A stretch of 64,000 nucleotides of DNA from Bacteroidota bacterium (GCA_016715505.1 JADJZY010000006.1:124001-188000), one strand, 5' to 3'; shown: positions 40,204 through 50,080, counted from the first letter of the stretch. A program made the numbers and translations. Notes: generated from the sequence alone by a model not told the origin.

Positions 40204-42822
40204 GAAATATCTGCGCACGCCGGTATTATATTCCTCGGTCGTATAATTCACAAAATTTCTGAAATCATAGTTTCGGTAGGAATTAAAAATATCATGGGCA
40301 AGAAGTGTGAGCGTGAGCGGTGTTTTGTTGAAAAAACTACGTGATACACTTAAGTCCAAAATATGAAATCGGCTTTTTTGAGATTTACCTGTTCCGGATA
40401 ATTGATTGTTATTTGATTCAATTTTAAAAAAAGTATTCTTAAGAAGTTCAATATTCAAAAACGCATTCAGGATAATTTCCTGTGCAGAAAACGGAAGGTC
40501 CTGCTGAATCCGTTCATATCGGTATTTCGCAAAAATGATAAAATCGATATGAGATGAAAGATTGCTGCTCAGCGTGAGTGATGGAGATATACTCCGGCTG
40601 AAGGCTTTGTTTTGAACGAAGTTAATTTGTGAATAACGTTGATATTGATTGTAATCGATGCGGGGTTTTAAAATAGAACGCAAGTATTTAAAAGGGAAAT
40701 CATAACTTAGTTGGGCATTCAAAGAATAGTAGTTTTTATTGTTTTCATAATAACGTAATTGAGCACCGGGTTCAATCGTAATTTGCTGATAAAACAAGGT
40801 GTCAGAGCTTGCAATCAGGGTGTTCTGACGGATAGGATGGATAAAGTAATTTCCATTCAGTGACGCATGAAAAAAAGATCCTGTGCTGGCGTTTTTCCAT
40901 TTGTAACGGATACTTGAACGAAGTACTTGAGTTGGGATCAAATCGGGATTCCCAATTTGCATCGAAAGCCTGTTTATATTATTCAAAGTTGGATTCAGTT
41001 CCGAAAAGGATGGTGTTTCATTTCTTTGAGACAGTTGGATATTGAGGTTCTCATTTTTATTGATAGGGATGAAAATGGATAGATTCAAAGATGGCAGCAC
41101 AAATGATTGATCGATCCTGTTGAGATTGAAGTCGCCGGATTGTAATGTAAACTTGCTAAGAGAACTGTAAAGATTGATGTTCAGTTTTTCGTGATTGTAA
41201 TAGTAGTTCAGGTTCCATTTGAGTTCCTGGCTTTCTTGTTGAATGCGAATCAACAAACTACTATCGACTAAATTAAATGCTTGTTCAGAGGAATTAAAAT
41301 TGTTCACGTCCTGTGAGGTTTGTGCTTGTCGCAACCAGAAGTTTATTCCGCTTTCGAGACTATGTTTTTTATTGAAATCATATTTAATGCTGAAATCAGG
41401 TTCAATATAATTTTGAGCACTGAGATATTGGTTTTGATAATTTTGTATGAGTGTATCTGTACGAATATTTTCGGTATAAGTTTCCGAAACCTGATCATTG
41501 TTATTATTGTTGAATCGAAGAGAAGCAGAGCCGGACAATTTTTCTTTTCGATCCCTTAAGGAATAAGTCAGGTAGGTACTGATGCTTTGTGAACTGGAAA
41601 GGCTGGTGCTTTTCAAAAGACTTTTTAGATCGATACTGCCTAAAGTGTTTAATGCATGCTGATCAATGTTTCTTTCGTTGCGATTGCGTCGGTAATCCAC
41701 TCTCCAGGTTAATTTTTTGAATGAATCCGGTTCGAATTCAATTTTAATATTTCCACCCGGGCCGCCATTCACATTCTGTTGTTGATTGTTTGATTGAATA
41801 ACGCCACCACTATTTTCTCCATCCGTGTAACGCGAAATACTTTCATTCTCGATGGTGTTTCCATAACGGCCCCAATATAGATTGGTTTGAATATTGAGTT
41901 TGGAGTTGATTTTTTTCTGAAGTGAAAATGAGATGTCCTGATCCAGAGGAAGACCACTTGATTGGAATTGTGAAGAAGCATCAAAATAATCGCCGGTTTT
42001 GATTCGACCTTTGTTGATGGTGCCATTCAGCGTAATCATTTCCTCTTTTCGTTGCGAAACGATATTCACATCTGCAAAGAATAAATCATCTGTGGCATAC
42101 CCACCCGATAGTTTGGTGCGAGGTTTGGAAAAATAATCTTGACTTGTCACAATATTCATGACTTTGGGTTGATTATTTTTTTTCGTCGAATCGCGAAGTT
42201 TACCTTCCGGAATATCATCAAATACCTGAATTTTTTCGATGATGGAAGCGGGCAAACTTTGAAGTAAGAGTCGTGGATTGTCTCCATAGCAAAGCATACC
42301 ATTGATTTGTACTTTACTCACTGAATCGCCCTGAACGGTGATATTGCCATCCATTTGTATGCCGGGAATTTTATTCAAAAAATAAATGGCATCCATATCC
42401 GGGGTTGTGCGGTATTGTTTGGCATTCATTTCAAGGGTGTCGCCTTTTTGGATGAGTGCATTTTTTTTATTTTTAATGGTGGTTTCTTTGAGGAGATAGG
42501 TGCTATCTACCATACGGATAGGATCTAACTTTTGATACCTATCCTGAATAAGAATCGTTTTGGCAAATCGGGCATAACCCACCTGACTCACAACCAATAA
42601 ATATTTGCCAGGATTTTGGATGCCATAAAACTGAAAATTTCCGTATAAAGTTGTTTGGGTATTCAAATAGGTCGTATCTACTAAGCTCATGAGTTCTACC
42701 CGGCATTGTGATAACTTAAATCCGGTACGTGCATCCACCACTTTACCTTCAATGCTATAACTCTGTGCTTGCATCAAAGAGCTGCAACAAATGATCAGGA
42801 TAAATAGGTTGAAAAATCGCAT
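40177..42822 (-). CDS. Outer-membrane beta-barrel protein with carboxypeptidase-like domain (TonB-receptor-like)
   Basis: About 881 residues. A signal peptide (FFNLFILIICCSSLMQAQ) is followed by a CarboxypepD-regulatory-like domain (SIEGKVVDARTGFKLSQCRV), a plug-like region (DAIYFLNKIPGIQMDGNIT; QSLPASIIEKIQVFDD) and a long barrel of alternating strands rich in Tyr, Asn and Ser. This matches the Bacteroidota family of outer-membrane proteins related to SusC/TonB receptors. No SusD partner is adjacent, so the substrate is unknown. The start is taken as the ATG at 42820-42822, where the signal peptide begins. It ends within mfd on the opposite strand. Confidence 0.82.
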   Translation of the reverse strand: MRFFNLFILIICCSSLMQAQSYSIEGKVVDARTGFKLSQCRVELMSLVDTTYLNTQTTLYGNFQFYGIQNPGKYLLVVSQVGYARFAKTILIQDRYQKLDPIRMVDSTYLLKETTIKNKKNALIQKGDTLEMNAKQYRTTPDMDAIYFLNKIPGIQMDGNITVQGDSVSKVQINGMLCYGDNPRLLLQSLPASIIEKIQVFDDIPEGKLRDSTKKNNQPKVMNIVTSQDYFSKPRTKLSGGYATDDLFFADVNIVSQRKEEMITLNGTINKGRIKTGDYFDASSQFQSSGLPLDQDISFSLQKKINSKLNIQTNLYWGRYGNTIENESISRYTDGENSGGVIQSNNQQQNVNGGPGGNIKIEFEPDSFKKLTWRVDYRRNRNERNIDQHALNTLGSIDLKSLLKSTSLSSSQSISTYLTYSLRDRKEKLSGSASLRFNNNNNDQVSETYTENIRTDTLIQNYQNQYLSAQNYIEPDFSIKYDFNKKHSLESGINFWLRQAQTSQDVNNFNSSEQAFNLVDSSLLIRIQQESQELKWNLNYYYNHEKLNINLYSSLSKFTLQSGDFNLNRIDQSFVLPSLNLSIFIPINKNENLNIQLSQRNETPSFSELNPTLNNINRLSMQIGNPDLIPTQVLRSSIRYKWKNASTGSFFHASLNGNYFIHPIRQNTLIASSDTLFYQQITIEPGAQLRYYENNKNYYSLNAQLSYDFPFKYLRSILKPRIDYNQYQRYSQINFVQNKAFSRSISPSLTLSSNLSSHIDFIIFAKYRYERIQQDLPFSAQEIILNAFLNIELLKNTFFKIESNNNQLSGTGKSQKSRFHILDLSVSRSFFNKTPLTLTLLAHDIFNSYRNYDFRNFVNYTTEEYNTGVRRYFLFKAAVRF

Positions 42823-43007
42823 GAATTTCAAAGATATGGAATTGACGGTCTGAAATCTAAATGTCGCGCTTTCTAATAGCAATTGTGATGATAAAATGGT
42901 CCAGACATTTTCCATTTGTTGCGATGATTTTTTTATATCAAGTACGGGTGTTTTGATGGGGGCTATTTTTAATATGATTCTAATGAGGCGAATTCATCAC
43001 TACCTAT

Positions 43008-43015
43008 TACTTTTG
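43008..43015 (+). promoter_or_regulatory. -7 box adjoining the AlkB-like start codon
   Basis: TACTTTTG is a full TAnnTTTG match, five bases before the ATG at 43021, predicting a leaderless transcript. Confidence 0.5.
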
Positions 43016-43020
43016 TTCCT

Positions 43021-44067
43021 ATGAAATGGTATGCCTATTTGTTGCCACTGAGTTTTTATTTGTGTTCCTTATTGGCATTTCATACGTCCGGTATATGGTC
43101 ATATAGCACCCTCTTATTCGCCTTTGGAGTCATTGCCAGTTTGGAACTAATTTTAAAACCAAATACCGCTAACAGAGTGGATGAAGAAATTGCTGCGAAA
43201 AATCCGGTCTATCGGTTCTTGATGATATTTTTTGTCGGGCTCAATTGGTTGACCTTGTTGTATTTTTTCTACATCATGCGTTTCGAAGAAATGGATGGCG
43301 TCACCTATTTTGGTCGCATTATATGCATGGGATTATTGTGTGGAGTTTTTGGAATCAATATCGGACATGAGCTGGGGCATCATACAAGTGGGTTTGATCG
43401 TGCAGTGGCAAATATTTCTTTGTTGAGTTCTTTATATATGCATTTTTATGTTGAGCACAATAAGGGACATCATAAACATGTAGCAACCGAACACGACCCA
43501 GCCAGTGCCCGCATCAATGAGCCTATTTATTTGTTTTATCTGAGAAGTATTTATGGTTCTTTTGTATCAGCCTGGCAGATCGAAAATAAAGACTGCTCCA
43601 AAAAGTATGGGAACTGGCTGACCCCAAAGAATGAAATGATACAACTCATGCTGATTCAGGGCATTTTTGTTTATTTGATTTATTTATGGGGAGGAATGCT
43701 GGTATTGATTCCTTTTCTGCTTTCAGCTCTTATCGGAATTTTATTGCTGGAGAGTGTGAATTATATTCAGCATTATGGTTTGTCGCGGGAATTAAAAGCG
43801 AGTGGACAATACGAACGCACACAGGTATACCATAGTTGGGATTGCCATTATCCATTAGGTAGGATGATACTATTTGAATTGACCCGTCACAGCGATCATC
43901 ATTACCTGGCCAGCCGACCATACCAAATTATGCGTTTCCATGCAGAGGCTCCTTGTCTGCCATTTGGTTATCCGTCAAGTATTCTGTTGGCCCTCATTCC
44001 GCCTCTTTGGTTTCGGGTGATGAATAAAAGAATTCCGATTCAACCCTTGAAGCAACCAAGCACTTAA
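43021..44067 (+). CDS. AlkB-type alkane 1-monooxygenase/membrane fatty-acid hydroxylase
   Basis: A 348-residue integral membrane di-iron enzyme. The histidine boxes are complete: HELGHH, EHNKGHHKHV, NYIQHYGL and HSDHHYLASRPYQ. This order and the late NYIQHYG box are typical of AlkB alkane hydroxylases rather than of plain desaturases. It would hydroxylate alkanes or similar lipid chains using rubredoxin and oxygen; no rubredoxin gene is adjacent. It is a single gene with its own promoter box. The substrate remains open; fatty-acid-derived chains are an alternative. Confidence 0.9.
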   Translation: MKWYAYLLPLSFYLCSLLAFHTSGIWSYSTLLFAFGVIASLELILKPNTANRVDEEIAAKNPVYRFLMIFFVGLNWLTLLYFFYIMRFEEMDGVTYFGRIICMGLLCGVFGINIGHELGHHTSGFDRAVANISLLSSLYMHFYVEHNKGHHKHVATEHDPASARINEPIYLFYLRSIYGSFVSAWQIENKDCSKKYGNWLTPKNEMIQLMLIQGIFVYLIYLWGGMLVLIPFLLSALIGILLLESVNYIQHYGLSRELKASGQYERTQVYHSWDCHYPLGRMILFELTRHSDHHYLASRPYQIMRFHAEAPCLPFGYPSSILLALIPPLWFRVMNKRIPIQPLKQPST

Positions 44068-44078
44068 AATCCTATGGC

Positions 44079-44126
44079 AAAAAAAATCAGCATTCTTGAA
44101 TGTTTATTTCAATTGAATGCTGATTG
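44079..44126 (-). terminator. Intrinsic terminator of the tRNA-Ser gene
   Basis: On the minus strand an 11-bp perfect stem, AATCAGCATTC with GAATGCTGATT, is followed by seven or more T, directly after the tRNA. Confidence 0.88.
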
Positions 44127-44128
44127 TG

Positions 44129-44215
44129 CGGAGACGGCGAGATTCGAACTCGCGATACAGTTTCCCATATACACACTTTCCAGGCGTGCTCCTTCAACCA
44201 CTCGGACACGTCTCC
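44129..44215 (-). tRNA. tRNA-Ser (GGA anticodon)
   Basis: On the minus strand the acceptor stem GGAGACG pairs with CGTCTCC, discriminator base G. The anticodon loop is CTGGAAA (GGA reads UCC/UCU), the T arm carries GTTCGAATC, and there is a long variable arm typical of class II serine tRNAs. Length is about 87 bases. CCA is not encoded in full (GCA follows). Confidence 0.95.
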
Positions 44216-44282
44216 GGTTGAAGCCCATTTTCTGATTGCTCTAATGGGTGGATTTTTTGAATCGACGCGAAATTAAGGCATT

Positions 44283-45044
44283 TTATGAGCCAAATAGCTT
44301 TGAGCTATTATTATTTGTAATGGCGACCAATTCATCCATCTGCATCTCACGAATATCTGCTAATAATTGAGCAATATAGGGAATGTAAGCAGGTTCATTT
44401 CGTTTTCCACGAAATGGAACCGGCGTCAAATAGGGAGCATCCGTTTCTAAAATGATCCATTCAAGAGGAAGTTCTTTCGCCAGTTCCTTCAACCCGGCTT
44501 TGGGATAAGTCAATACGCCACCTATACCCAAATAAAATCCCATTTGGGTAATTTCGCGGGCTATTTCACGACTACCGCTAAAACAATGAAATACACCTTG
44601 CAGTCCTTTTTGAGCGAATGGCTTTACCAAATCGATCGTATCTCTCATCGCATCTCGTGTATGAATGACTACCGGGAGGTTTTGTTCCAGGGCCCAACTC
44701 ATTTGTCTGCTTAAAGCCATCTTTTGCTCCTGAACAAAAGTTTTATCCCAATAATAATCCAATCCAATTTCGCCCACTGCAGCAAATGATCTTTTAGCCA
44801 GCCATTCTTTGGCGATGTTTAATTCTTCCTCAAAATTTTCTTTGATATAACAAGGATGAACCCCCATCATTGGAATACAATAATCCGGATGAGTGTCTGC
44901 CATTTCTAACATAGAGGCAATCGTGCCCGAATCGCAATTGGGCATATAAATTTTCTGAATACCAGCTGCCTTAGCCCGGTCAATCATCTCTGAACGGTCT
45001 GCATCAAATTGCGGGTCATAAATATGGGCATGTGTATCTATCAT
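44283..45044 (-). CDS. tatD: TatD-family metal-dependent DNase
   Basis: A 253-residue TIM-barrel hydrolase. It has the metal-binding opening IDTHAHIYDP, the motif AVGEIGLDYYWDKT, VVIHTRDA, VFHCFSGS and LETDAPYLTPVPFRGKRNEP. TatD proteins are 3'-5' exonucleases active in DNA repair or quality control. It lies 10 bases after a polysaccharide deacetylase on the same strand, at the end of a three-gene unit that begins with an M28-like gene. Length is normal. Confidence 0.94.
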   Translation of the reverse strand: MIDTHAHIYDPQFDADRSEMIDRAKAAGIQKIYMPNCDSGTIASMLEMADTHPDYCIPMMGVHPCYIKENFEEELNIAKEWLAKRSFAAVGEIGLDYYWDKTFVQEQKMALSRQMSWALEQNLPVVIHTRDAMRDTIDLVKPFAQKGLQGVFHCFSGSREIAREITQMGFYLGIGGVLTYPKAGLKELAKELPLEWIILETDAPYLTPVPFRGKRNEPAYIPYIAQLLADIREMQMDELVAITNNNSSKLFGS

Positions 45045-45054
45045 AGTCGGTCTA

Positions 45055-45684
45055 TCAAAGGTTGAGTTTTTTAAGATTCCAACCTTGTTCTTTGCAATGG
45101 TTTAAAAATCGGGGTAAGGTATATTCCAAACGCTTGAACGCTTTTTCGCTATCATGAAAAACAACAATGGAACCCGCTCTTGATTCACGTGTGACATTGG
45201 TCAGGCAATCCTGCGGACTTAATTGTGTATCAAAATCTCCACTCAAAACATCCCACATGATAATTTTTGTATGCGGAAACATTTTTTGAATACCTGCAGC
45301 TTGTGCGTATGTAATTCGACCATAAGGGGGGCGAAACATATTGCTGGGAATCAGACTGGAAGCTTTGCGGATATTTTTAAAATATTGAAAATTATTGGTC
45401 TTCCAACCATTGAGATGATTGAAGGTATGATTGCCAATGGCATGTCCTTCATCCAGGATACGTTGAAAAATTTCGGGATAACTTTCTACATTTTTGCCGA
45501 TACAGAAAAATGTCCCTTTCGCCTGATGTGTTTTTAACTGGTCTAATACAAAAGGGGTTACCTGTGGATGAGGTCCATCATCAAAGGTGAGATAGATACT
45601 ATTGGCGTGTTCTTTGATGTGCCAGATACCTTGATTATACAAGGCTTTGAGCAATCGTGGGGTTCGGACCAAATAGGGTTTCAT
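45055..45684 (-). CDS. Polysaccharide deacetylase (NodB domain)
   Basis: A 209-residue carbohydrate esterase 4 enzyme that removes N-acetyl groups from peptidoglycan or exported polysaccharides. All five motifs are seen: TFDDGPH, HTFNH, RPPYGR, WDVLSGDF and IVVFHDS. There is no clear signal peptide, so its location is uncertain. It overlaps the upstream M28-like gene by four bases and precedes tatD. Confidence 0.92.
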   Translation of the reverse strand: MKPYLVRTPRLLKALYNQGIWHIKEHANSIYLTFDDGPHPQVTPFVLDQLKTHQAKGTFFCIGKNVESYPEIFQRILDEGHAIGNHTFNHLNGWKTNNFQYFKNIRKASSLIPSNMFRPPYGRITYAQAAGIQKMFPHTKIIMWDVLSGDFDTQLSPQDCLTNVTRESRAGSIVVFHDSEKAFKRLEYTLPRFLNHCKEQGWNLKKLNL

Positions 45685-46601
45685 GGACGGTAGCGCATTA
45701 AGGATCTGAATAATAAATCAGTTACTTTGGCCATTCGAAAGTAATCTAAAGTTTCATAAGTGTCTGTTTCATAATAAAAATATTTGTTTCGAAATGACTG
45801 TGTATTACTCAGCATCATCGCCGGAATTTGAGCATTTACATAATGAAGATAGTCGCCATCGTTAAAACCTTCAAACGGAACAATTGGTTTGAAGTTGATG
45901 ATTCGTAGTCCCGGCGAATATTGTTTAAATAATCCTTTCATCAGTCGAGGCCATAATCCTGTTCCGGGTGTTTGAATGATGGCTAAAAAATTTCCTCTGC
46001 GGCCATACATCCATCTATAGTGGTACATGGGATAATTTTGTGTTCGTGGGAGATCGGTAAAAAAACCAAGTCCGTGCAGTACAATAGCGCCAATGAGGTG
46101 AATGCTGTCTTGCTGAAGTTGTTGAATATGAAACAAACTGCCGCACATCTCTTTTTTTGAAAGAGAAGAGGTGCTTTTTCCATAAGCCACCAATTCTATT
46201 CGAAAAGGAAGAGTTATTTTTTGTTTAGCTATCAAACGGGCTAATTCCGTCAGGCAGGCAATTCCAGAGGCATTGTTGTCAGCACCCGGGGTACCATCAG
46301 GGCATTCGACAGAGGCGCCTAAAACAATAGTTGGCAAAGTATCCGCGCCAAATGAAGCGATAATATTTTTAAATCTTTCCCCCTTGACTTCAAACCACTG
46401 TTCTCTGGTATTTGGGGTGTATTGCGTCCATTGCTTGAGAATATAGTCGCCGGCTTTATGTAAATACTCGAGATGCACACTGCTTCGGGAAAATGGAAAT
46501 GCTCCAAGTTTGACAATATGTTTTCTTAAGCTATCCGGATGACTCTGCGATAGCACCGGAACGCTCATGAAACAACATAGCATAAGCCTAAGAAAATACA
46601 T
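45681..46601 (-). CDS. M28-family peptidase homologue with degenerate active site
   Basis: A 306-residue secreted protein with a short signal peptide (MYFLRLMLCCFMSVPVLSQ). The fold signature of M28 zinc aminopeptidases is present (VLGASVECPDGTPGADNNASG, then LDY near the end), but the metal ligands are altered. The usual AHYDS reads ASVEC, the EE-GL-GS stretch reads YGKSTSSLSKKEMCGS, the third acidic ligand (LDMIGY) reads LHGLGF, and the final His-x-x-Asp-Thr site reads YETDTYETLDY. It is therefore probably catalytically inactive. The start at ATG 46599-46601 is fixed by the adjacent promoter box. Confidence 0.8.
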   Translation of the reverse strand: MYFLRLMLCCFMSVPVLSQSHPDSLRKHIVKLGAFPFSRSSVHLEYLHKAGDYILKQWTQYTPNTREQWFEVKGERFKNIIASFGADTLPTIVLGASVECPDGTPGADNNASGIACLTELARLIAKQKITLPFRIELVAYGKSTSSLSKKEMCGSLFHIQQLQQDSIHLIGAIVLHGLGFFTDLPRTQNYPMYHYRWMYGRRGNFLAIIQTPGTGLWPRLMKGLFKQYSPGLRIINFKPIVPFEGFNDGDYLHYVNAQIPAMMLSNTQSFRNKYFYYETDTYETLDYFRMAKVTDLLFRSLMRYRP

Positions 46602-46605
46602 CGTG

Positions 46606-46613
46606 TAAAGATA
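46606..46613 (-). promoter_or_regulatory. Probable -7 box adjoining the M28-like start codon
   Basis: TATCTTTA on the minus strand matches TAnnTTTG except for the last base and lies four bases from the ATG, so the message is probably leaderless. Confidence 0.4.
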
Positions 46614-46792
46614 ATCAAGCACATGAAGTATTTTTAGTCATCCTAGGGCTGAGGATTCAGTTGACCGATTAGAATCAAGCCTTCCTCTGAAAGATGTGGG
46701 ATGATTTTTGCTCATTGGCTTGAAGAACTACCACAGTCGACGATGTATACTGATTAGGCATATTTGCTTTTCCTTCGATGTCCTTTACGCAT

Positions 46793-46800
46793 TACCTTTG
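46793..46800 (+). promoter_or_regulatory. -7 box of gltX
   Basis: TACCTTTG is a full consensus match, 18 bases before the gltX ATG. Confidence 0.6.
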
Positions 46801-46818
46801 CAGCCTTAACAACCATTC

Positions 46819-48348
46819 ATGCGTAGAGTTAGAACAAGATTTGCTCCCAGTCCGACCGGGGGATTGCATCTCGGCGGGGTGAGAACCGCTTTATACAGTT
46901 ATTTATTTGCCAAACACCATGGTGGTGATTTTGTTTTACGGATTGAAGATACCGACCGAAACCGTTTTGTAGAAGGGGCCGAGCAATACATTGTTGATTG
47001 TTTAAATTGGTGCGGCATACAGGCCGATGAAGGTCCGCATCAACCGGGCCCCTACGCGCCATATCGTCAAAGTGAACGTAAGGATCAGTATCGCCAATAT
47101 GCTGAAGAATTGGTGAAAAAAGGATATGCGTATTATGCCTTTGATACGGCAGAGGATCTGGAACAAATGCGAGAGCAATATAAATCACCCGGAAATCCTT
47201 CGCCACAATACGACAGGCATACACGTAAGCATATGAAAAATTCCCTGAGTGCTACCGAAACCCAGGTTAAAACTTGGATGGATGAAGGACTACCTTATGT
47301 GATTCGGATAAAGATGCCGGAAAATGAAACCATCATTTTTGAAGATATGATTCGCGGTGAAATTCATAATGAATCCGCTTTGGTCGATGATAAAGTATTA
47401 TTAAAAGCAGATGGCATGCCTACCTATCATCTTGCGGTGGTGGTGGATGACTATTTAATGAAAATTACCCATGCGTTTCGGGGTGAGGAGTGGTTGCCGA
47501 GTGCCCCTGTGCATATCAAATTATGGGAATATTTAGGTTGGGCCGATCACATGCCGGAATGGGCACATTTGCCATTAATTCTGAAACCCGAAGGGAATGG
47601 CAAACTCAGTAAACGCGATGGTGACCGTTTGGGTTTTCCGGTGTTTGCAATGGATTGGAAAGATCCACAGAGTGGTGAATTGATGACTGGTTTCAAAGAA
47701 ATGGGATTTTTGCCTGAGGCGTTTATCAACATGCTTGCCATGTTAGGATGGCATTCCGGAGAGGAGCAGGAAATTTTCACTAAGGAAGAATTGATCCGAA
47801 AATTCAGTATGGAGCGCGTGCATAAAGGAGGTGCGCGTTTCGATTTTGAAAAGGCCAAATGGTTCAACCACGAATGGATTAAACATACCGATTCAAGTAC
47901 TTTATTGCCTTTGGTTCAGCCTATTCTGGAAGAGAAGGAGATCAAGGAAATGAATGTGGATTATTTGGTGCAGGTCATCTCTTTGGTGAAAGACCGTTGC
48001 ACCTTACTGAATGATTTTTATACCCAATCGGTTTTTTTCTTTCAATCTCCGACATCATTGGATTTGGAAGCAGTACAATCGAAATGGAATAATGAGAAAG
48101 CAAACTTTTTTCAAGTTTGGAGCGATGAACTTGGTCAAATTCAGGAATGGAATGCACCCGCCATTGAGAACCGATTTAAGGAATTAGCAACAATCCATCA
48201 AATCAAAGCCGGCGAACTTCAAATGCCTTACAGGATTATGTTGGTTGGTGGTAAATATGGACCTGCCGTATTTCTCATTTCCGAATTCATTGGGGTAAAA
48301 AATTGTCAGGAACGAATCAAACACTTTTTGAATGTGATTGGGAATTAA
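46819..48348 (+). CDS. gltX: Glutamyl-tRNA synthetase
   Basis: A 509-residue class I synthetase that charges tRNA-Glu (and possibly tRNA-Gln). The HIGH-type motif is FAPSPTGGLHLGGVRTALYS and the KMSKS-type loop is NGKLSKRDGDRLGF. The Glu-binding LRIEDTDRNR segment is intact, and the C-terminal anticodon-binding part is present. No frameshift. The 3' end overlaps the convergent FkbM gene by 32 bases. Confidence 0.97.
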   Translation: MRRVRTRFAPSPTGGLHLGGVRTALYSYLFAKHHGGDFVLRIEDTDRNRFVEGAEQYIVDCLNWCGIQADEGPHQPGPYAPYRQSERKDQYRQYAEELVKKGYAYYAFDTAEDLEQMREQYKSPGNPSPQYDRHTRKHMKNSLSATETQVKTWMDEGLPYVIRIKMPENETIIFEDMIRGEIHNESALVDDKVLLKADGMPTYHLAVVVDDYLMKITHAFRGEEWLPSAPVHIKLWEYLGWADHMPEWAHLPLILKPEGNGKLSKRDGDRLGFPVFAMDWKDPQSGELMTGFKEMGFLPEAFINMLAMLGWHSGEEQEIFTKEELIRKFSMERVHKGGARFDFEKAKWFNHEWIKHTDSSTLLPLVQPILEEKEIKEMNVDYLVQVISLVKDRCTLLNDFYTQSVFFFQSPTSLDLEAVQSKWNNEKANFFQVWSDELGQIQEWNAPAIENRFKELATIHQIKAGELQMPYRIMLVGGKYGPAVFLISEFIGVKNCQERIKHFLNVIGN

Positions 48349-49192
48349 GCTTTTGAAAAAGATGTTTTTGGGATGTGTGTACTGCTAGTATTTCGAAATG
48401 TTTGCGTACCAGCATATCCTTTCTTTCAATTTGAATCAGATGTTCAAATACTTCAAAGTTGTTCAGCAGAAATAAGGTATAACCCAATTCACTTACGATA
48501 TCGAACAATTCGAAACGCTCCGCTTCATTGAGGTTTTTATAACATTCTATCATCAGGTGAGGATGATATTGATGGATGATCTCAAGTAAAGTTTTAAGTA
48601 TTTCTTTATCGTAACCCTCTGCATCAATTTTAATTAATTTTAAATTCGGAAGTAAATCGCCATGGTTTTTTTCAAGAAATCGCTGCAAATTTTTTCCGGT
48701 GATTTCCAAGCTATAAGCGTGGCCATGATTTTTTTTGTTGATTTGGGAAAGAAAACCACCATTACAAAACGAGGCATCTGAATAATGAAAGGTAAAGGTT
48801 CCATCTTCCTGTGTGGCCGCTAAGCAATACGGGATGATATTTGTTTGCTGCGTATTTCGTTGGGCATTTTGTTGCAAAATTTTAAATACATAAGGATTCG
48901 GTTCAAATGCAAGAACAGTCCCGTTTTTCCCGGTTGCCAATGCCATGGGTACGGTGGTGTCGCCGGTGTGGGCACCAATATCCAAAATAAGCCCACCTGC
49001 CGGAACCAGTTTCTGATAAAACTGAATATTGGAGAGTTGGATTTGTTTTGTGCCTTCTAATGGATGTAACCATTGTGCATATTCAACCTGGCCGAATTCA
49101 GGAATATCAAACTGTCGGATTTCATATCCATATTCATTGAAGCGTCTTTTATTTTGCCACTTGCGAATTTTTCCTTGAATATATTTCAGCAT
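48317..49192 (-). CDS. FkbM-family methyltransferase
   Basis: A 291-residue SAM methyltransferase. Motif I is ILDIGAHTGDTTVPMALA, followed by LAFEPNPYVFKIL; the FkbM-typical KIDAEGYDKEILK and PHLMIECY occur later. Such enzymes O-methylate sugars or small molecules, often in surface polysaccharide synthesis; the substrate is unknown here. I use the ATG at 49190-49192 (MLKYIQGK) rather than the TTG further upstream. Its end overlaps gltX. Confidence 0.87.
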   Translation of the reverse strand: MLKYIQGKIRKWQNKRRFNEYGYEIRQFDIPEFGQVEYAQWLHPLEGTKQIQLSNIQFYQKLVPAGGLILDIGAHTGDTTVPMALATGKNGTVLAFEPNPYVFKILQQNAQRNTQQTNIIPYCLAATQEDGTFTFHYSDASFCNGGFLSQINKKNHGHAYSLEITGKNLQRFLEKNHGDLLPNLKLIKIDAEGYDKEILKTLLEIIHQYHPHLMIECYKNLNEAERFELFDIVSELGYTLFLLNNFEVFEHLIQIERKDMLVRKHFEILAVHTSQKHLFQKLNSQSHSKSV

Positions 49193-49326
49193 GTTGTTGA
49201 GTTGCAATTGATGGTTATGATGATTCTATGAAAAAAGAACTTCCCATTTCATCATTCTTCTGGCTTATTTCAAACGGCCTAAAAGTTCTTGGGACATGAA
49301 GTGCTTGCCTTAGGAAATTCATTCAC

Positions 49327-50080
49327 TTATTGTTTCATAAAGCGGGCTGAGTATGCTTCACGATTGCTAATCACTTTTATAAAATATTCTCCGGTGGGCA
49401 GGGTACTGATGTCTGCAACATAGTCATTCCCCTGGCGTACAAAACGACAAGCAACAAATTGGCCGGTGATATTAAAAAGGGTGAAACGAGCCTCGTCACC
49501 TTCTAATCCCTGAACCGAAATTTGATGGGTGGCCGGATTGGGGTAAGTGCTAAAGTACATAAGGATTGATGTCCTGAACATCAGTAGCAAACATTCCTTC
49601 TATCATTTCCTGGGTCAAATCCCAATGGTCCTGCGCATCGGCTAAGTTGTCGCCATTCACCGCATTTCCCGCGCCTTTAAATGTAACAATATCAGGTGTA
49701 TTCGGAGCCTTCCATTGAAAAGCAAAAGTGGCCTGATTTCCACTTAAAGCAACAGGTGCAGTGTGGGTGATTTCATTTTGGCTGGCATTGAGTTGGGTGC
49801 CCGCACCGGCAATAAATGTACCTGCATCGCAATGCAAATTGATGCCCGCTTTTTGAGCCAATGGATGAACAACACTGAGGGTGAGATTATAAGTCTGCCC
49901 GCAAATAAAGGTATCCGGAAGTCCAAATAATGCTACCGAAACGCTGTCGTTAGAATTGCCATGACAGCTTCCACATTGGGTACCGGCCATGAAAGCGCCC
50001 GTACTATTCGAACTCAGGGTGAACTGGAAAATACCCAGAACAACCAATAAAAAAAGGCTAAGTAGTAATTTTGATTGCAT
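49327..50080 (-). CDS. Secreted choice-of-anchor-V-like protein with T9SS domain (frameshifted)
   Basis: A signal peptide (LLLSLFLLVVLGIFQFTLSS) is followed by GTQCGSCHGNSND, a haem c or Cys-pair motif found at the start of this surface-protein domain, then a beta-sandwich. The T9SS sorting domain (FSTYPNPATHQISV; LPTGEYFIKV) is in a second frame after 49550. The break is near 49557-49560; removing one base gives NPYYFSTYPNP. About 250 residues in all. The CxxCH motif could bind haem, but with only one it may be structural. Confidence 0.72.
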
